The notes: generated by a model from the sequence alone, not told the origin. DNA of 64,000 bases from Hoplostethus atlanticus (GCA_034670405.1 JAXDDX010000056.1:1426501-1490500), one strand, 5' to 3'; shown: positions 37,001 to 47,555, counted from the first letter of the stretch. Program-made: numbers and translations.

Positions 37001-38110
37001 TTTCGCCATGTGAATCATCTCTAGGTCTATTGGGCGAATTCAAGTAGAGCTGAATGAGTACAGGTTTAGCAAGCGAAGCTAGTAAGCTAGTTGTTATTGT
37101 TCTATACAAAACCCTTTTTCCATGTCATCAGGGTTTCAGTGGTGGAAGTAATTTGGCCTTGAATATGTATTCACTGAAAAAAATATTAATAGTGGAGGGA
37201 TTCCAATATGAAGTGGAACCATCCTAACGTCTTTCTGAATGGCTGTTTATGATTGTAATCCCCTGAAGACATGCAAACGAGAGGGAAAGTGGCAGCGGAT
37301 AATTAGTCATATTTATCAGGATCCCAGCAGGCCCTCGGAGATAGCAGGCTGACGTTTGCTGCTAAACACATGTACTGGCTCACCTCAATGGATTTCCACT
37401 CATCACAGAATCAAAAATAACAGCCTACTGGAGATGTTTTTTGCAACGTTTTTAGTCGTGTAGTGTTCAAGACTTTAACTCTGAGATTAGGCTATAAAAG
37501 TTTGAATGATTATTTGAGTTGCAGCTCCAATAAAATGGATAATTGGGAAGACATGGCCCCCACATAAAAATGCTCGTAAACCTTTTAATGGATGTTAATA
37601 TTGGTTACTTAGTGTTATTTAATGGCCATATGGAGAAACGACCAAATCTGCATTAAATGCTCCTCTCACCATCCCTATTCATTGCAGCTTTTAAACTTTT
37701 TTGGCATTAAGTCTAGCGCTCTTTACTCTATTTTGCAAATGGCTGGTTTGTAATTGGTAGAAGTAAAAGGATATGTTAAATCATGATAGCAGCCAATAAC
37801 TGCTTATAGTTATGGGTAACATACAGAATATAGAATATAGGTTTTTGGGGGATTTTAAACTTTACAGTGTGATTTCACCGTGAATTATGAAACTGTGTTG
37901 GTTCCTGTGACATATTGACTCATCATTAGCAGTAGACGTGAGCAAGTTTATGTTTTTATTACCAATGAACCGTATCACGTTTTTCAGTTTCAGATGGCTT
38001 TTATACTACTGGCAAAAAACAGCCAAAAAAAAGCCCCGAGATCATCATCAAAAAAAAAAATCTGATTCTTGCTTAATAATGCATTTCTATGACATTTCTG
38101 TTGTTTGCAG
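34027..38110 (+). other. nrxn3: nrxn3 intron 1
   Basis: A 4084-bp intron between donor GTAAGAG (34027) and the acceptor TTCTGTTGTTTGCAG ending at 38110. It contains a hAT-type MITE (35223-35456), a degenerate TTATAG-rich stretch (about 34835-35045) and CA-rich sequence near 36734-36795. No further exon was recognised. The ORFs inside it have no known domains. Confidence 0.5.
35223..35456. mobile_element. hAT (Charlie-type) MITE in intron 1
   Basis: The left end reads CCAGGGGTTCTCAAACTT and the right end, in reverse, has CCAGTGGTTCC, the usual end pattern of hAT-Charlie non-autonomous elements. AGACTAA is repeated directly at 35216-35222 and 35457-35463, which fits most of an 8-bp target duplication. 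The element is about 234 bp, has no ORF, and its exact ends are uncertain by a few bases. Confidence 0.7.
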
Positions 38111-38553
38111 TTCTATCAAAGGTGTGCTTGAAGCTGGAGATCAAACCATGGGGCATGGATATGGAACTGGACCAGTGATGGAGGTAGTGTGCTTCAATCC
38201 AGGAGGTCGCCTCAAAGAAAAATCATCAGACTCAGCTCTGAATCACTGACAGAAAACACTAAGGATCAGCTTCATCTTAGCACTCATACCTATCCCCTTT
38301 ACATGGAAATTGGATATCTTTCCATATATATCTGCTTAGACTCGGATGAGAAGATTAGATTTTGTCTATTATCAACATTAGATCTGCATCACAAATAAAA
38401 ACGGATATTGCATTCTCTACTTGACTGTAACATTATCTATATGGAATATAACGTTCAACAGATAAATCTTGGAACCCAGACATAATCTGATGTTATTATC
38501 ACTTTGAGGATCTATCCCCATTTCTAACCCGCTACGCCCTATTATTCTCTACC
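38111..38553 (+). other. nrxn3: nrxn3 exon 2, 5'UTR part with upstream ORFs
   Basis: 443 nt between the acceptor TTGTTTGCAG (ending 38110) and the start codon at 38554. Six short upstream ORFs begin here: 38148-38249 (33 residues, good ACCATGG context), 38155-38178, 38303-38398 (31 residues), 38346-38381, 38441-38485 and 38490-38507. All end before the main ATG. In such leaders, ribosomes usually reach the main start only by leaky scanning or reinitiation, so reduced or regulated translation is a reasonable inference. Confidence 0.65.
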
Positions 38554-39250
38554 ATGAATCCCACCAGCCTACCAGGGCATGTCCTTTTGCTGCTCAGTAC
38601 CATACTGGGCCTGAGTGTAGGCCTGCAGTTTACTGGCTCTGAAGGCCAGTGGGTTCGCTACCTGCGCTGGGATGCCAGCACCAGGAGCGACCTGACCTTT
38701 CAGTTCAAGACATCAGAATCTGACGGCCTGATCCTGTACTTCGATGATGGCGGATATTGCGACTTTCTGCTTCTCACAGTAACGGAGGGTAAGCTGCAGC
38801 TACGCTTCAGCATCGACTGCGCTGAAACCACCGTCGCCTCTGAGAAGATGGTCAATGACAGCCGCTGGCACTTTGCCACGATCAGCAGGCACAATTTGCG
38901 GACGGTCTTGGCCCTGGATGGCCAGACCAAGGCGGACGAGGTGCGGCCTCAGCGACAGTTCATGAAAATCGTCAGCGACCTATTCCTCGGAGGACTCCCG
39001 GGGGACATCCGCGCATCTGCCATCACCCTGCCGTCCGTCCGTGAGCTACCACCGTTCAAGGGAATTATCACTGATATGAGTTACGGGAGTAAGCTGCCCA
39101 CGCTCATTGATAGTCAGAAAGTACGTTTGGAGATGATAGGCCTTTGCACAGAGAACCCTTGTGAGAATGGAGGGAGCTGCTCGCTGGCGGATGGAGAGCC
39201 CTACTGTGACTGCTCCAGAACTGGATATGTAGGTCGATACTGCACTGAAG
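38554..39250 (+). CDS. nrxn3: Neurexin-3-alpha, first coding exon (signal peptide, LNS1, EGF-A)
   Basis: Presynaptic cell-adhesion receptor; alpha-neurexins bind postsynaptic partners and support calcium-channel function. This exon encodes residues 1-232 plus one base. Residues 1-23 form a hydrophobic signal peptide, with mature protein starting near LQF. The first LNS/laminin-G domain spans about 24-195, with Cys69 and Cys89 and an N-glycosylation sequon NDS at 101-103. EGF-like repeat A follows with six cysteines at 198, 203, 209, 218, 220 and 230. Motifs such as [20 protein letters not shown] and SDLFLGG match neurexin-3 better than neurexin-1 or -2 as I recall them. The ATG has an ACC upstream context and is followed directly by the signal peptide. 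The exon ends in the donor GAAG|GTAAGAG (39250/39251) in phase 1. The ORF continues to 39387 only by intron read-through. Paralogue a or b cannot be decided. Confidence 0.95.
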
Positions 39251-41181
39251 GTAAGAGGGCTGGCCCTGAGCTTAGCACACTGATTAACCCCACGGTAAAA
39301 ATAATCTCATGGTGTTTTTGCCTTCAAACATCCACACAAGGTTTATCTTTCTGCCATACATCCCCATACAGACTGAATTTAAAATGAATTTCCATAACTG
39401 TGTTGCTATTCCCGCTAGTCCTAACATGATTTATGCCACCCCAAACTTCATCTGTGAACCGCCCTGTATAATGTGTGTTAATTGTAATGTAGAATTTACA
39501 CAACTGAGTCATTTATATGAAGCCAGAGCAGGTATATTACCATGTGTTCCAGGTTTTAATGCAACTCACACACGACACAGGACCAGAATGCTTCTATGTG
39601 GGTAGTTGCTCTTACAGAGTTTATTTTAGAAAGTCTTCATATTTCATGTGGGAGTTAAATTGGAGGTGATGCACTCAGCATATTCCTCTTCCCTTCACAG
39701 TTATTTTATTTGATGAGGAACGGTGGATGCAGTATTAGCTGATACAACTAAAATTACAACATTCAGTTCTCTTTTCTCCATTAAATGTATTCAGCTCTTG
39801 CAAGGTGGTGCAGGGACCTGAAGGTACACAATACTTGAATGTTAAACAACTTCATCTGTTTTTTTTCCCCTCTGCTTTTATGCCAAGGTCATCTCTTTTT
39901 TGGCGGAGTAAAATGAGATGCAGTACTTATAATGGTGACAATATTATACATAACTTTTTAAAGCCATAGGCATAAAAAATTCATTTCAGCAAATTCTTAC
40001 CACCTCGACTCACAAATGGTGGCACAGTGTCAGCGTGGTACAGGACTCCATTTCAAAAGTTGCCATGTGTCCTCCCCTACCCCCTCCTCCTCCTCCACAT
40101 AATAGTGAAATGTTGACATGATTCACATTGTTGAATATTGTACTGCTGAGACCCACCATCAACAATGCCTACGTAGTGACCATCCTTTTCTATTATTCTC
40201 CACACACAGTGAACTATGTGAGTATTTCTTCTAAGAAAGGTCAGGGCCTGCTTACTATAAAAATGCTGACTTTCAAAATGCACCGCTGCTGGTAGCCTTG
40301 AGAGCAGTGCCTACTAATGCTAAGAATAACTTTTCCTCATTTACCTCTTTCAGGGTACTGCATCTCTCACGTGAAAAAGATCCATTGTCTTTTTCTATAT
40401 TTAGACTAATAATCCAAGAGAATACATTCCTACAGTAATCTCACTTCCCCCGACTCTTCTTCCTTCATGTGTATGTGTTGTAAATGGTGACTTTGTGTGA
40501 ACAGACCCATGTCGAGTTTCCTCCACTGCTGACCCACTTCCTGCCTGTCTAAATCTGACTGACATGGCTGAGGGATGACTCCATTTAAAAAAAAAAAATA
40601 AAGAAAATAGGGGATTGCTCACTGAATACTGCAGCATTGATTATGAGCTATTTGAGACTGTAACTAATACAATTTAAGTGTTATAATTTTTCACTTATCA
40701 GATGTCAGTATAGCGGTAAGCGGGACACAGTTTTGCTGTACATGGTTTTATGATATGTCCATCACTTGCTGCTCAAATGAAGCTGTTTGGAGCTTAAATT
40801 CCACAGGCTAGCCTGTGGCATTGTTCAGGACAGCACGCGATGTGCTGGTGGCTGAGCAGTCAAGCGGACGGACTGGACTTGCCCCCTTTTCGCTCCATCA
40901 TTCACCATTTGCTCATTGCCTCTGTCTAACAGTCGATGGAAGAGGAGGCCTATTTGTCTGAGAGCTTCCAGCAAGGCGACAGGGGAACTATGACATCCTT
41001 GTGTTAAATCCAATCCCAAGTTTTAAGAGGGTGGTTGTGATTCAGCCAGACAGCTTGGACAGAGAAAGAGATGACCATATCTCAGCCCCAGGGCAGAGCA
41101 AGTGCAAAGAGTGAATTCACCATAGCCTCGTTGTACACCGATTTGTCCCAGGAGGTCTGCCTTTGGACGACAACCCCCCTT

Positions 41182-41182
<1 letters not shown>

Positions 41183-41237
<55 letters not shown>
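41183..41237. repeat. (CA)n microsatellite
   Basis: 55 bp of CA repeats in intron 2; ORFs over it are artefacts. Confidence 0.97.
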
Positions 41238-41239
<2 letters not shown>

Positions 41240-41680
41240 CCTTTCCTCTCCGTCCTCAGGCCATAAAAGAGTGAGAGGAGGAGGGTTAGTCATGTTAACT
41301 CCCCAGCAGATCTGACTGCTGCTCTTTTCTGCCTTCCCATTAAATGATGTGGCTGATTGTTGATTACGCCGCAGAGACAGGGAACCATAATTAGCAGGAT
41401 AATGAGAACAGAGATGGCTAATTTGCCCAGAAAACGCCTGCACAAACAACACCGTCAATTCAAACTGTCTGTCGGCAAACCGCCGAGGGATTTTTATTGT
41501 TACATCCTCAAGTGTTCAAGCACTTGTTGTTTAAGTGACACTCCACATTGAGCTAGGTATTGTGGGCCGTCCAAAGTGATCAAATTTCACCTTTTGTTTG
41601 CTTATTATTAGTGCAATTAGAGGCACACAACTGGCTTTGTGTCTATACTATTGATTATGCCGTATGAGCAATGGCAGCAA

Positions 41681-41699
41681 CACACACGCACACACACAC

Positions 41700-41738
<39 letters not shown>
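41681..41738. repeat. (CA)n microsatellite with CGCA interruptions
   Basis: 58 bp of CA repeats with two G-containing interruptions (CACGCA). Confidence 0.96.
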
Positions 41739-41741
<3 letters not shown>

Positions 41742-43132
41742 CAACAAGGCCCCTGGAGCTGCTCTTTAAAATGGGCAGATGGCTGACTGACTGGCTGACT
41801 GTGGACTGGGTCTGGGAAGCATTTTGCCAGCCGTATGCCTTATGCTAGCCTGCTAGCCCACTAGCCTAGAAGGAAGAAATTAGTGGACAGCATCATGTGG
41901 GATGAGAAATGAGCAAATGGGATCGCAAACGGGGGTACGGCCTGTTTCAGCCACTTGCAATGACAAACCTCCAGATCATTAATGTTCTCACTACGTTGCC
42001 CATTTACGTTGTACATTTTTGACATATCTTGCCCGCTTCATGAGACAGCTGGGTTAGCCGACCGCTGAAACATCATTATTTCAGCACAGTGATAATCATG
42101 AGACAATTCTCCCCATCACTGCCCCCCCCCCTTCGCCCCACCCTCTCCATCTCTCTCTCTCTCTGTCTTTCTCTCACCTCCTGCAGATCTACCCAAACCG
42201 TCCAGCCAGGCTAGCAGCTTAGACCCATAGACAGTTGGCCATAAAACACATGTTCAGTCTCTCCTCCCATGTGGATCAGGATGTATCAGTGTGACTAAGT
42301 GTGTCAGGGCGATGAGCTGAAATTAGACACCACTCACCACTCGCTCTCCACACGCGCCAGCTTTGGCAGTCAGATCTGCTGCTGCCCTTCGCCGTGCGCC
42401 GTACGCGATGTTAATAACTCCAAAAACTATTGATTTCTGCTGAGTCATCTCTAATAATGACTTCATGTGGCCCCTGTTTGGGGGGGCCATTTCCATTTCT
42501 TTAATGGAAATGGTTTGGATGTTTTTGTCCCTCGTTATGTTCAATTAAATTAATAGGGCAGACATTATGAAGTCTCTAGAATACCTTAGGGTCTTCCAGT
42601 TACAAAGAGATATATGTAAGGTCAAGGTTGTTAAGAGCTACACCGGATTGTTTGAAGAACATGTCAAATTATTGCCCATTTCCTCTTTCAGATTCCTGTG
42701 CCTGTAATGGGTTTAAGGCCCCTTTTACTGAAAAAAAAAACTTGTCAATGACCTGATGGAAGGCTAGTAATTGAAGGCTAGGGCGAGGAAACTGTTAAGC
42801 AAGTGGTTGAAATGGTGCCTTCGGGCTTAGTTTTGGGGATTAATAAACAGACATGGAAAAAATGACAGTTACAATAATCTTACTATAAAAAGTAGGTCAG
42901 GGGAAAAAAAAAAAAGGAAAAATGGTGCGGGGACTTGCCTGATTCTAGTGCAGAGGGCATTTGTGTCTAGTGCCCAAGCTGAAAATGATGTTTGAATTTG
43001 AGTGGCGAAGCTGCTGGTAAAATAGAACAGGGGATTACGATCAGACCACATGTCGTCCACGGCACATTGGCTTGTTCTGGACGCTGTCGCATCAAGGAAA
43101 ACCGCTTTATCTGCATGGGCAACGGAGTGTTT

Positions 43133-43134
<2 letters not shown>

Positions 43135-43178
<44 letters not shown>
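43135..43178. repeat. (CA)n microsatellite
   Basis: 44 bp of CA repeats. A related but more complex CA-rich array follows at 43268-43350. Confidence 0.96.
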
Positions 43179-43180
<2 letters not shown>

Positions 43181-43267
43181 CAGCACATATGCATTTGTTT
43201 GAACACAAGCAAATGCACATATGCACACACAAGCAAAAACAAGACATGGACACATTCACACGTGTGA

Positions 43268-43350
43268 GCTTGCCCACATTCTCACACACACACATTCTCA
43301 CACATTCTCACACACACACATTCTCACACACACATTCTCACACACACACA
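43268..43350. repeat. CA-rich minisatellite with ATTCTCACA units
   Basis: About five copies of an ATTCTCACA block separated by CA runs of varying length, forming a higher-order CA-derived array. Confidence 0.85.
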
Positions 43351-44799
43351 TATGGGTCCAAAATCCCCTGGCGCTGGAGAGTTAGAGCAGCGCTACTGTC
43401 CATCAGTTGGCCGCTATCTCCCTTCCCCCCACCTCCATCCTCCGTCCTTCCCTTTCCTTAGCCAATGTCATCCTCTGCATGTGGGAGGAGAAGTAGCAGC
43501 CATTTTGTTCTCCCTAAAGGAGGTGGGAGAAAATCTAGCCTAGCCTCACCATTCCCCTCTATTTGTCTTCATTCTCCTCCCCCCTCCTCTCGAAAGGATA
43601 TTTCGGGCCTCTGTCGAGCTTGTTACATTTAACACGAGTGCTGCACGCTTGTGATAGAATGGCAGAGGGCCACGTTGAGAGGCTCTACGCACAACACGAG
43701 GACCTTAAGCTATCGGGGTGAAAAACAAGGCGTGAAAATCCCCTGTTCATATTTTCAGTGGTGGGAAACAGAGGCCTCCACGCAGCCTGGCCAGAGATCA
43801 AGGCGCAGCACTATTTAATTGCTCTGAGTCAAATTAATATCAGATATCGCACATTAGAACTGGCACTTAAAACGTCTAATGTAGTCTTCCTTAATTAAGA
43901 TTTCTTCAATTTACTCTTGTCAGTACTTGTTGCTCTCGTGGGGCTCTGATTACAGAAATCCCTTTACATTCATGCACCGGGGCTGATACTAAGCTAAAGA
44001 GATGCTGTAGGCACCTCCAGCCGTGAGAAGATACCGGAAAATGCTGCCTAGCTTAACATATAGCCACTGATATGACCAAGACTCATTTCACTGACTGATG
44101 TTTGACGTGCCTTAAATCAAATTGGCATGTTTGATACCGATAAGGGGGGTGTCCGCGGGTGAGACCCTGGTGAGGATATTAGCCTCAAAAGATGAAGGTT
44201 AGCATGTGGTTTATTTTTTTGCAAAACCATGCTGTGAACTACTGGGAGTCCAACAGTGAGCAGTCCTCTAAGCCATCAAGAAACCAGAGGGGGTGCATGG
44301 ATTTGGGTCAGCATTGAAGCAAACTCTGGTAGGGGGTGAAGGGGCGCAAGGGGTGGAGGAGAGAGATATGGGTCTGAGGAGTGTCCAAAGATCCACAAAC
44401 CTCACAACACCATAAATCCTCAGAAGTGTGGATTTATGTCTCTTTTTTTAATGTATGTGAGGCGCTCTGTGAGATACAAGATGCAGAATATTATGTCCGT
44501 GTAACAATATTCGAAATGTGAAAGAGTTGTTTGACAAATGATGATGACAATATGAATCTGGTTCCCTGAAAGGATGGGACAGATTATTTTTGCTGTGTTT
44601 CTCTCCACAGGATTTATATTGAAATTGTTATTTTGAACAGGCATGTCAAGGGGCGACTCTTAGCTCCTTACATGACAATGAAATGCTTAGCGGTGTGGTA
44701 CTTTTTTGCATGATAGATCCACATGCAAAGGAAGCTGTAGTGTGTTCCTAATGCAAGACATCTCTTTGCCTTCTTTCCCTTCCTCTGCAAACTCCACAG

Positions 44800-44817
44800 C
44801 AGTCCAGAGAAAACCAG
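44800..44817 (+). CDS. nrxn3: nrxn3 exon 3, SS1 microexon (18 or 15 nt)
   Basis: A strong pyrimidine tract (TTGCCTTCTTTCCCTTCCTC) leads into ACTCCACAG|CAG, and the donor CCAG|GTGAGT at 44817/44818 is close to ideal. With the single G left over from exon 2, the 18-nt exon reads AVQRKP and leaves G for the next exon. The human NRXN3 SS1 segment at this place, as I recall it, is DVSQDP, so length, phase and the V and P residues agree. The tandem CAGCAG acceptor allows a 15-nt form (44803-44817) without the Ala. A TGC lies just upstream of the acceptor, a feature seen in neuronal SRRM4-dependent microexons; that regulation is only inferred. Confidence 0.78.
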
Positions 44818-45144
44818 GTGAGTCTCCATAGGCCAGAGAATGATTCACATGGCAGAAGAGCAAGTCATAGTTAGATGATAGATCATAGTAGCACAATTAT
44901 ATCACAACTATATCATTTAATCATTAAACAACATGCAGAGCTAGTGTGTATTTACTGTATTACTGTATATTATTCATCTATTCTCAACAGAAAGCTTTCA
45001 TGTGCACTGGAGAAAGCTTTGTCTTTAGTGTGATAGTCATGGTTTGCCATCACGCAAAGCATGCATAATGACAATACATCTGAAGTATTGGTGTGCGGTT
45101 GCTCAGATTTTCTCTCTGTCTGTCCACCCAATATTGTCTTTAAG
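44818..45144 (+). other. nrxn3: nrxn3 intron 3
   Basis: A short 327-bp intron from GTGAGT to the acceptor TATTGTCTTTAAG. The 3' part has a good pyrimidine tract (TTTCTCTCTGTCTGTCC at about 45109). No repeat or other feature was recognised. Confidence 0.75.
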
Positions 45145-45171
45145 GCCTCGCACACCTGAAGGCGGAGCAAG
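45145..45171 (+). CDS. nrxn3: nrxn3 exon 4, SS1 microexon (27 nt)
   Basis: Phase 1-1 exon. With the G carried from the previous exon it reads GLAHLKAEQ and leaves a G for the next. Alpha-neurexins have GLAHLMMGDQ (NRXN1) or GLSHLMMSEQ (NRXN3) at this exact place by memory, so the GL.HL core and final EQ are conserved; the fish form is one residue shorter. Acceptor: pyrimidine tract then CTTTAAG|GCC. Donor: GCAAG|GTACTC, acceptable but not optimal, as expected for an alternatively used exon. The protein segment lies in the linker between EGF-A and LNS2. It is too short to appear as an ORF. Confidence 0.9.
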
Positions 45172-46202
45172 GTACTCTTTCTCTCCTTTTTCACTGTAGA
45201 TCTTTATATATATTTTTCATTCTGCCTGGCTTGGTTTTGTTGTCTAATTTTACGGTGTGTGCTTTCAACTACCTGTCTGTGTGCATTTGTGTGTGTTGCG
45301 GTGCTCCTACTGTTGCGGCAGGGGTGGTGATGGGTGTTTGTGTGTGTATGTGGCTATGGCGGCATGGCATGTTCCCGTCTCACCTTCCCCCCCTCTCGCT
45401 CTCATTCTCCCTCCTCCCTCACCATCATTCCACCCAGGTTTCTATGTATTACATAATTGTGTGCTGGGCTCGATTCTGCAGCTAACATGCAGTGACACAC
45501 TCCACTGCTACTGCCTGACTTCCACTGTTAGGGGGAGGGGGAGGGTGGGGCAGAATGTTGTAATTTATGAAGGAGGAATTTATGAGGAGGAAATACACAA
45601 GAAAAAAGGTAGTATGGGAGCTGGAAAGCAGAAAGAGAGGAGATTAAGGAACGAAATGAAAGAAATGAAGGCAGATGTAGAGAGGTAGAGGAGTGAGAAT
45701 TGAAATTGAGGAGGGGTCCTGTATTAGTATACAGATGCATTTAATCAAAAAGGCAAAGAGAAAAGCGAAGCAGAGAAGACATGCTAAGAATGTGAAGTGG
45801 GTGAATCAGGAACAGCTGCAGAGGGAGATGGGCAGAGTATGGTGTAGTTTAAATAGGCTTACACTACATGTGACTACATGAGCACTTAAGGGAGGTGTGT
45901 CTGTGATGGATCCTCTCCCTTGTGTGTATGTACGCACAAGCTTCTGTGTTGAATGTGTGTGTGGAGTGCGCTGTCTACGTGCTCCTTTGTGTCGCCCCAG
46001 AGGAATGCTTTCTCCGTTGCTGATCCATTTGCATGAGTGTCAACATTTTGCATGAAAGTGTCAGTTGGCAGCATACAGGCTTACTGTAGACTAACAATAG
46101 CTTATCCCCACTTTTTGCTGTCTTTCTCTCCTGTTTTCTGCGCGGGATGACACTCTTCCCTCTTTTCTCTCTACGGATCCTTTCTCCACTCCCTAACTGT
46201 AG
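45172..46202 (+). other. nrxn3: nrxn3 intron 4
   Basis: A 1031-bp intron from GTACTC to the acceptor CCCTAACTGTAG. ORFs around 45231-45740 are not supported by any domain. A purine-rich stretch lies at 45530-45720. Confidence 0.7.
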
Positions 46203-46214
46203 GTAGAAACAAAG
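46203..46214 (+). CDS. nrxn3: nrxn3 exon 5, SS1 microexon (12 nt)
   Basis: Twelve bases between a strong acceptor (TTTCTCCACTCCCTAACTGTAG ending at 46202, shown here as TCCACTCCCTAACTGTAG) and the donor CAAAG|GTACAG. In phase 1, with the G from exon 4, it reads GRNK. In mammalian neurexins the corresponding 12-nt SS1 segment is GRSK (NRXN3) or GKSK (NRXN1) as I recall. Order, length, phase and sequence all fit the position after GLAHLKAEQ. The call rests on this agreement. A 12-nt match alone could occur by chance, so confidence is below that of exon 4. Confidence 0.78.
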
Positions 46215-46490
46215 GTACAGCAATCCTTTTTTTTTCCCCCTAAGAGCTGTGTGCATGTATGTTTCTTCCACTGGTCAATTATTTATTAGGTATGTTCATC
46301 AAATGTGTATGTATGCTTGTCGGCCTGTTTGTGAGAGAGAGAGAGGAAAAAAGAGAGATTCAAGTGGCTCGGGGGACTTCAAGCTAACGAGTGCTTACAC
46401 ACATTTATTATTGCATGAAGGATGAGTGATTAAGTGGCGATACGGTGGGAATACGGTTTCTGTGCTGGACAGTGTCTATGTGTGTCTAAC

Positions 46491-46738
46491 GGGGCGGCTG
46501 TGGCTCAGTGGTAGAGCAGGCTGTCCACTGATCACAAGGTTGGTGATCCCCAGCTCCTCCTGTCCACATGTCGAAGTGTTCTTGGGCAAGACACTGAACC
46601 CCAAATTGATCCCGATGGTCAGGCCAGCACCTTGCATGGTAGCTCACTGCCATCGATGTGTGTGTGAATGGGTGAATAAGAGGCATATATTGTAAAGTGC
46701 TTTGGATAAAAGCGCTATATAAATGCAGCCATTTACCA
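46491..46738 (+). mobile_element. V-SINE type tRNA-derived SINE
   Basis: Begins GGGGCGGCTGTGGCTCAGTG with a tRNA-like A box (TGGCTCAGTGGTAGAGC) and a B-box relic (GGTTGGTGATCCC). A body follows with TTCTTGGGCAAGACACTGAA and a 3' end reading AAGTGCTTTGGATAAAAGCG, then CTATATAAATGCAG. This order and tail are those of fish V-SINEs, whose 3' end resembles a LINE end. It is in the same orientation as nrxn3, about 280 bp beyond exon 5. Target duplications were not found. Confidence 0.88.
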
Positions 46739-47109
46739 TTAATGTGATGTCCACTGTTTTCACTCAGTCATATAGAATGTGATATGAGGAGATGCACTGC
46801 GATGGACAATTCAGGGCTTTGCAAACGCTAGATAATGGTTAGAGTGTGTGTGTGTGTGTATGTGTGTGGTGCGAGGGGGTGTACATGCGTTTGTGTGTAT
46901 GTATGTGAACAATTGCATGTGTGTGCATGGTTAATTGGATGTGACACTTCTATGTCTTCGCTGAATAAGAGTTGATTGGAGAACTTGACCTGACATTTGG
47001 CTTCATCTGAATGAGGTCAAAGCGATGGCCTGTGTGCATCGCAATCATGCAGAGAATATCCTCATTATTCATTCATGGCAAGCATGCAATACACTGTGTG
47101 GTTGTGTGA

Positions 47110-47112
<3 letters not shown>

Positions 47113-47146
<34 letters not shown>
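47113..47146. repeat. (GT)n microsatellite
   Basis: 34 bp of GT repeats in intron 5. Confidence 0.95.
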
Positions 47147-47149
<3 letters not shown>

Positions 47150-47326
47150 CCCTCAGCTAGATGTAGGAAGACAATGACTTATGATCATCTGTCTCAGCTG
47201 CTATCAGTTTAAGGAAAGTTCTGCATTCTCTCACTTGGACTGAAAGTTGACTGCAGTGTGCCACTATGTTGTGTAAGTTTTGTCTACTGGTCACTATACC
47301 GCACAGGTGCTTGGTTCATTGCTCCC

Positions 47327-47555
47327 AAATGGTTTGCTCAGTGGTTAGCGGCATAGCCTAACAGCAAGAAGGTACCCTGGTTCCAGCTTTCTGAGTTTGG
47401 AGTGGGGTTTCCTCTGGGTGAATGTGAACGGTTGTCTCTTATCTGCGTTGGCCCTGCAACGCTTCCTAGATAGGCTCCAGACCCCATGGCCCTGAAAAGG
47501 AAGAAGTGGGTGAAGAGTGAATGAATCAAAGTCAAGTGAGTGAATGGATGGATGA
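47327..47555 (+). mobile_element. Degraded tRNA-like interspersed repeat of fish
   Basis: The order of phrases is GCTCAGTGGTTAGCGGCATAG, CAGCAAGAAGGT, GTGGGGTTTCCTCTGGGTG, GTGAACGGTTGTCTCT, TTGGCCCTGCAACG and GATAGGCTCCAGACCCC. A GGATGGATGAT tail follows. This is the sequence of a very common teleost interspersed repeat with a tRNA-like 5' end; this copy has internal deletions. Confidence 0.75.

Larger units (their letters stand above)
39251..44799 (+). other. nrxn3: nrxn3 intron 2
   Basis: A 5.5-kb intron from donor GTAAGAG to the acceptor before the first SS1 microexon. It contains CA microsatellites (41183-41237, 41681-41738, 43135-43178), a CACACACATTCT-type array (43268-43350), a CT tract (42150-42180) and several unique AT-balanced stretches such as 43795-43990. 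No other exon was recognised. The strong-looking acceptors at about 42186 and 44610 are not followed by a usable exon. Confidence 0.75.

Noticed and set aside
39251-39387. Continuation of the neurexin ORF after residue 232
   Set aside because: A strong donor GAAG|GTAAGAG sits at 39250/39251 in the expected phase, and the following residues do not resemble neurexin, so this is intron read-through.
42186-42230. Strong acceptor CACCTCCTGCAG followed by a DLPKPS reading, considered as an SS1 exon
   Set aside because: No usable GT donor follows before an in-frame TAG. The later microexon at 44800 fits far better.
44585-44640. Acceptor TTTCTCTCCACAG considered as an exon start
   Set aside because: The phase-1 reading hits a stop after eight codons and no plausible donor or neurexin similarity is present.
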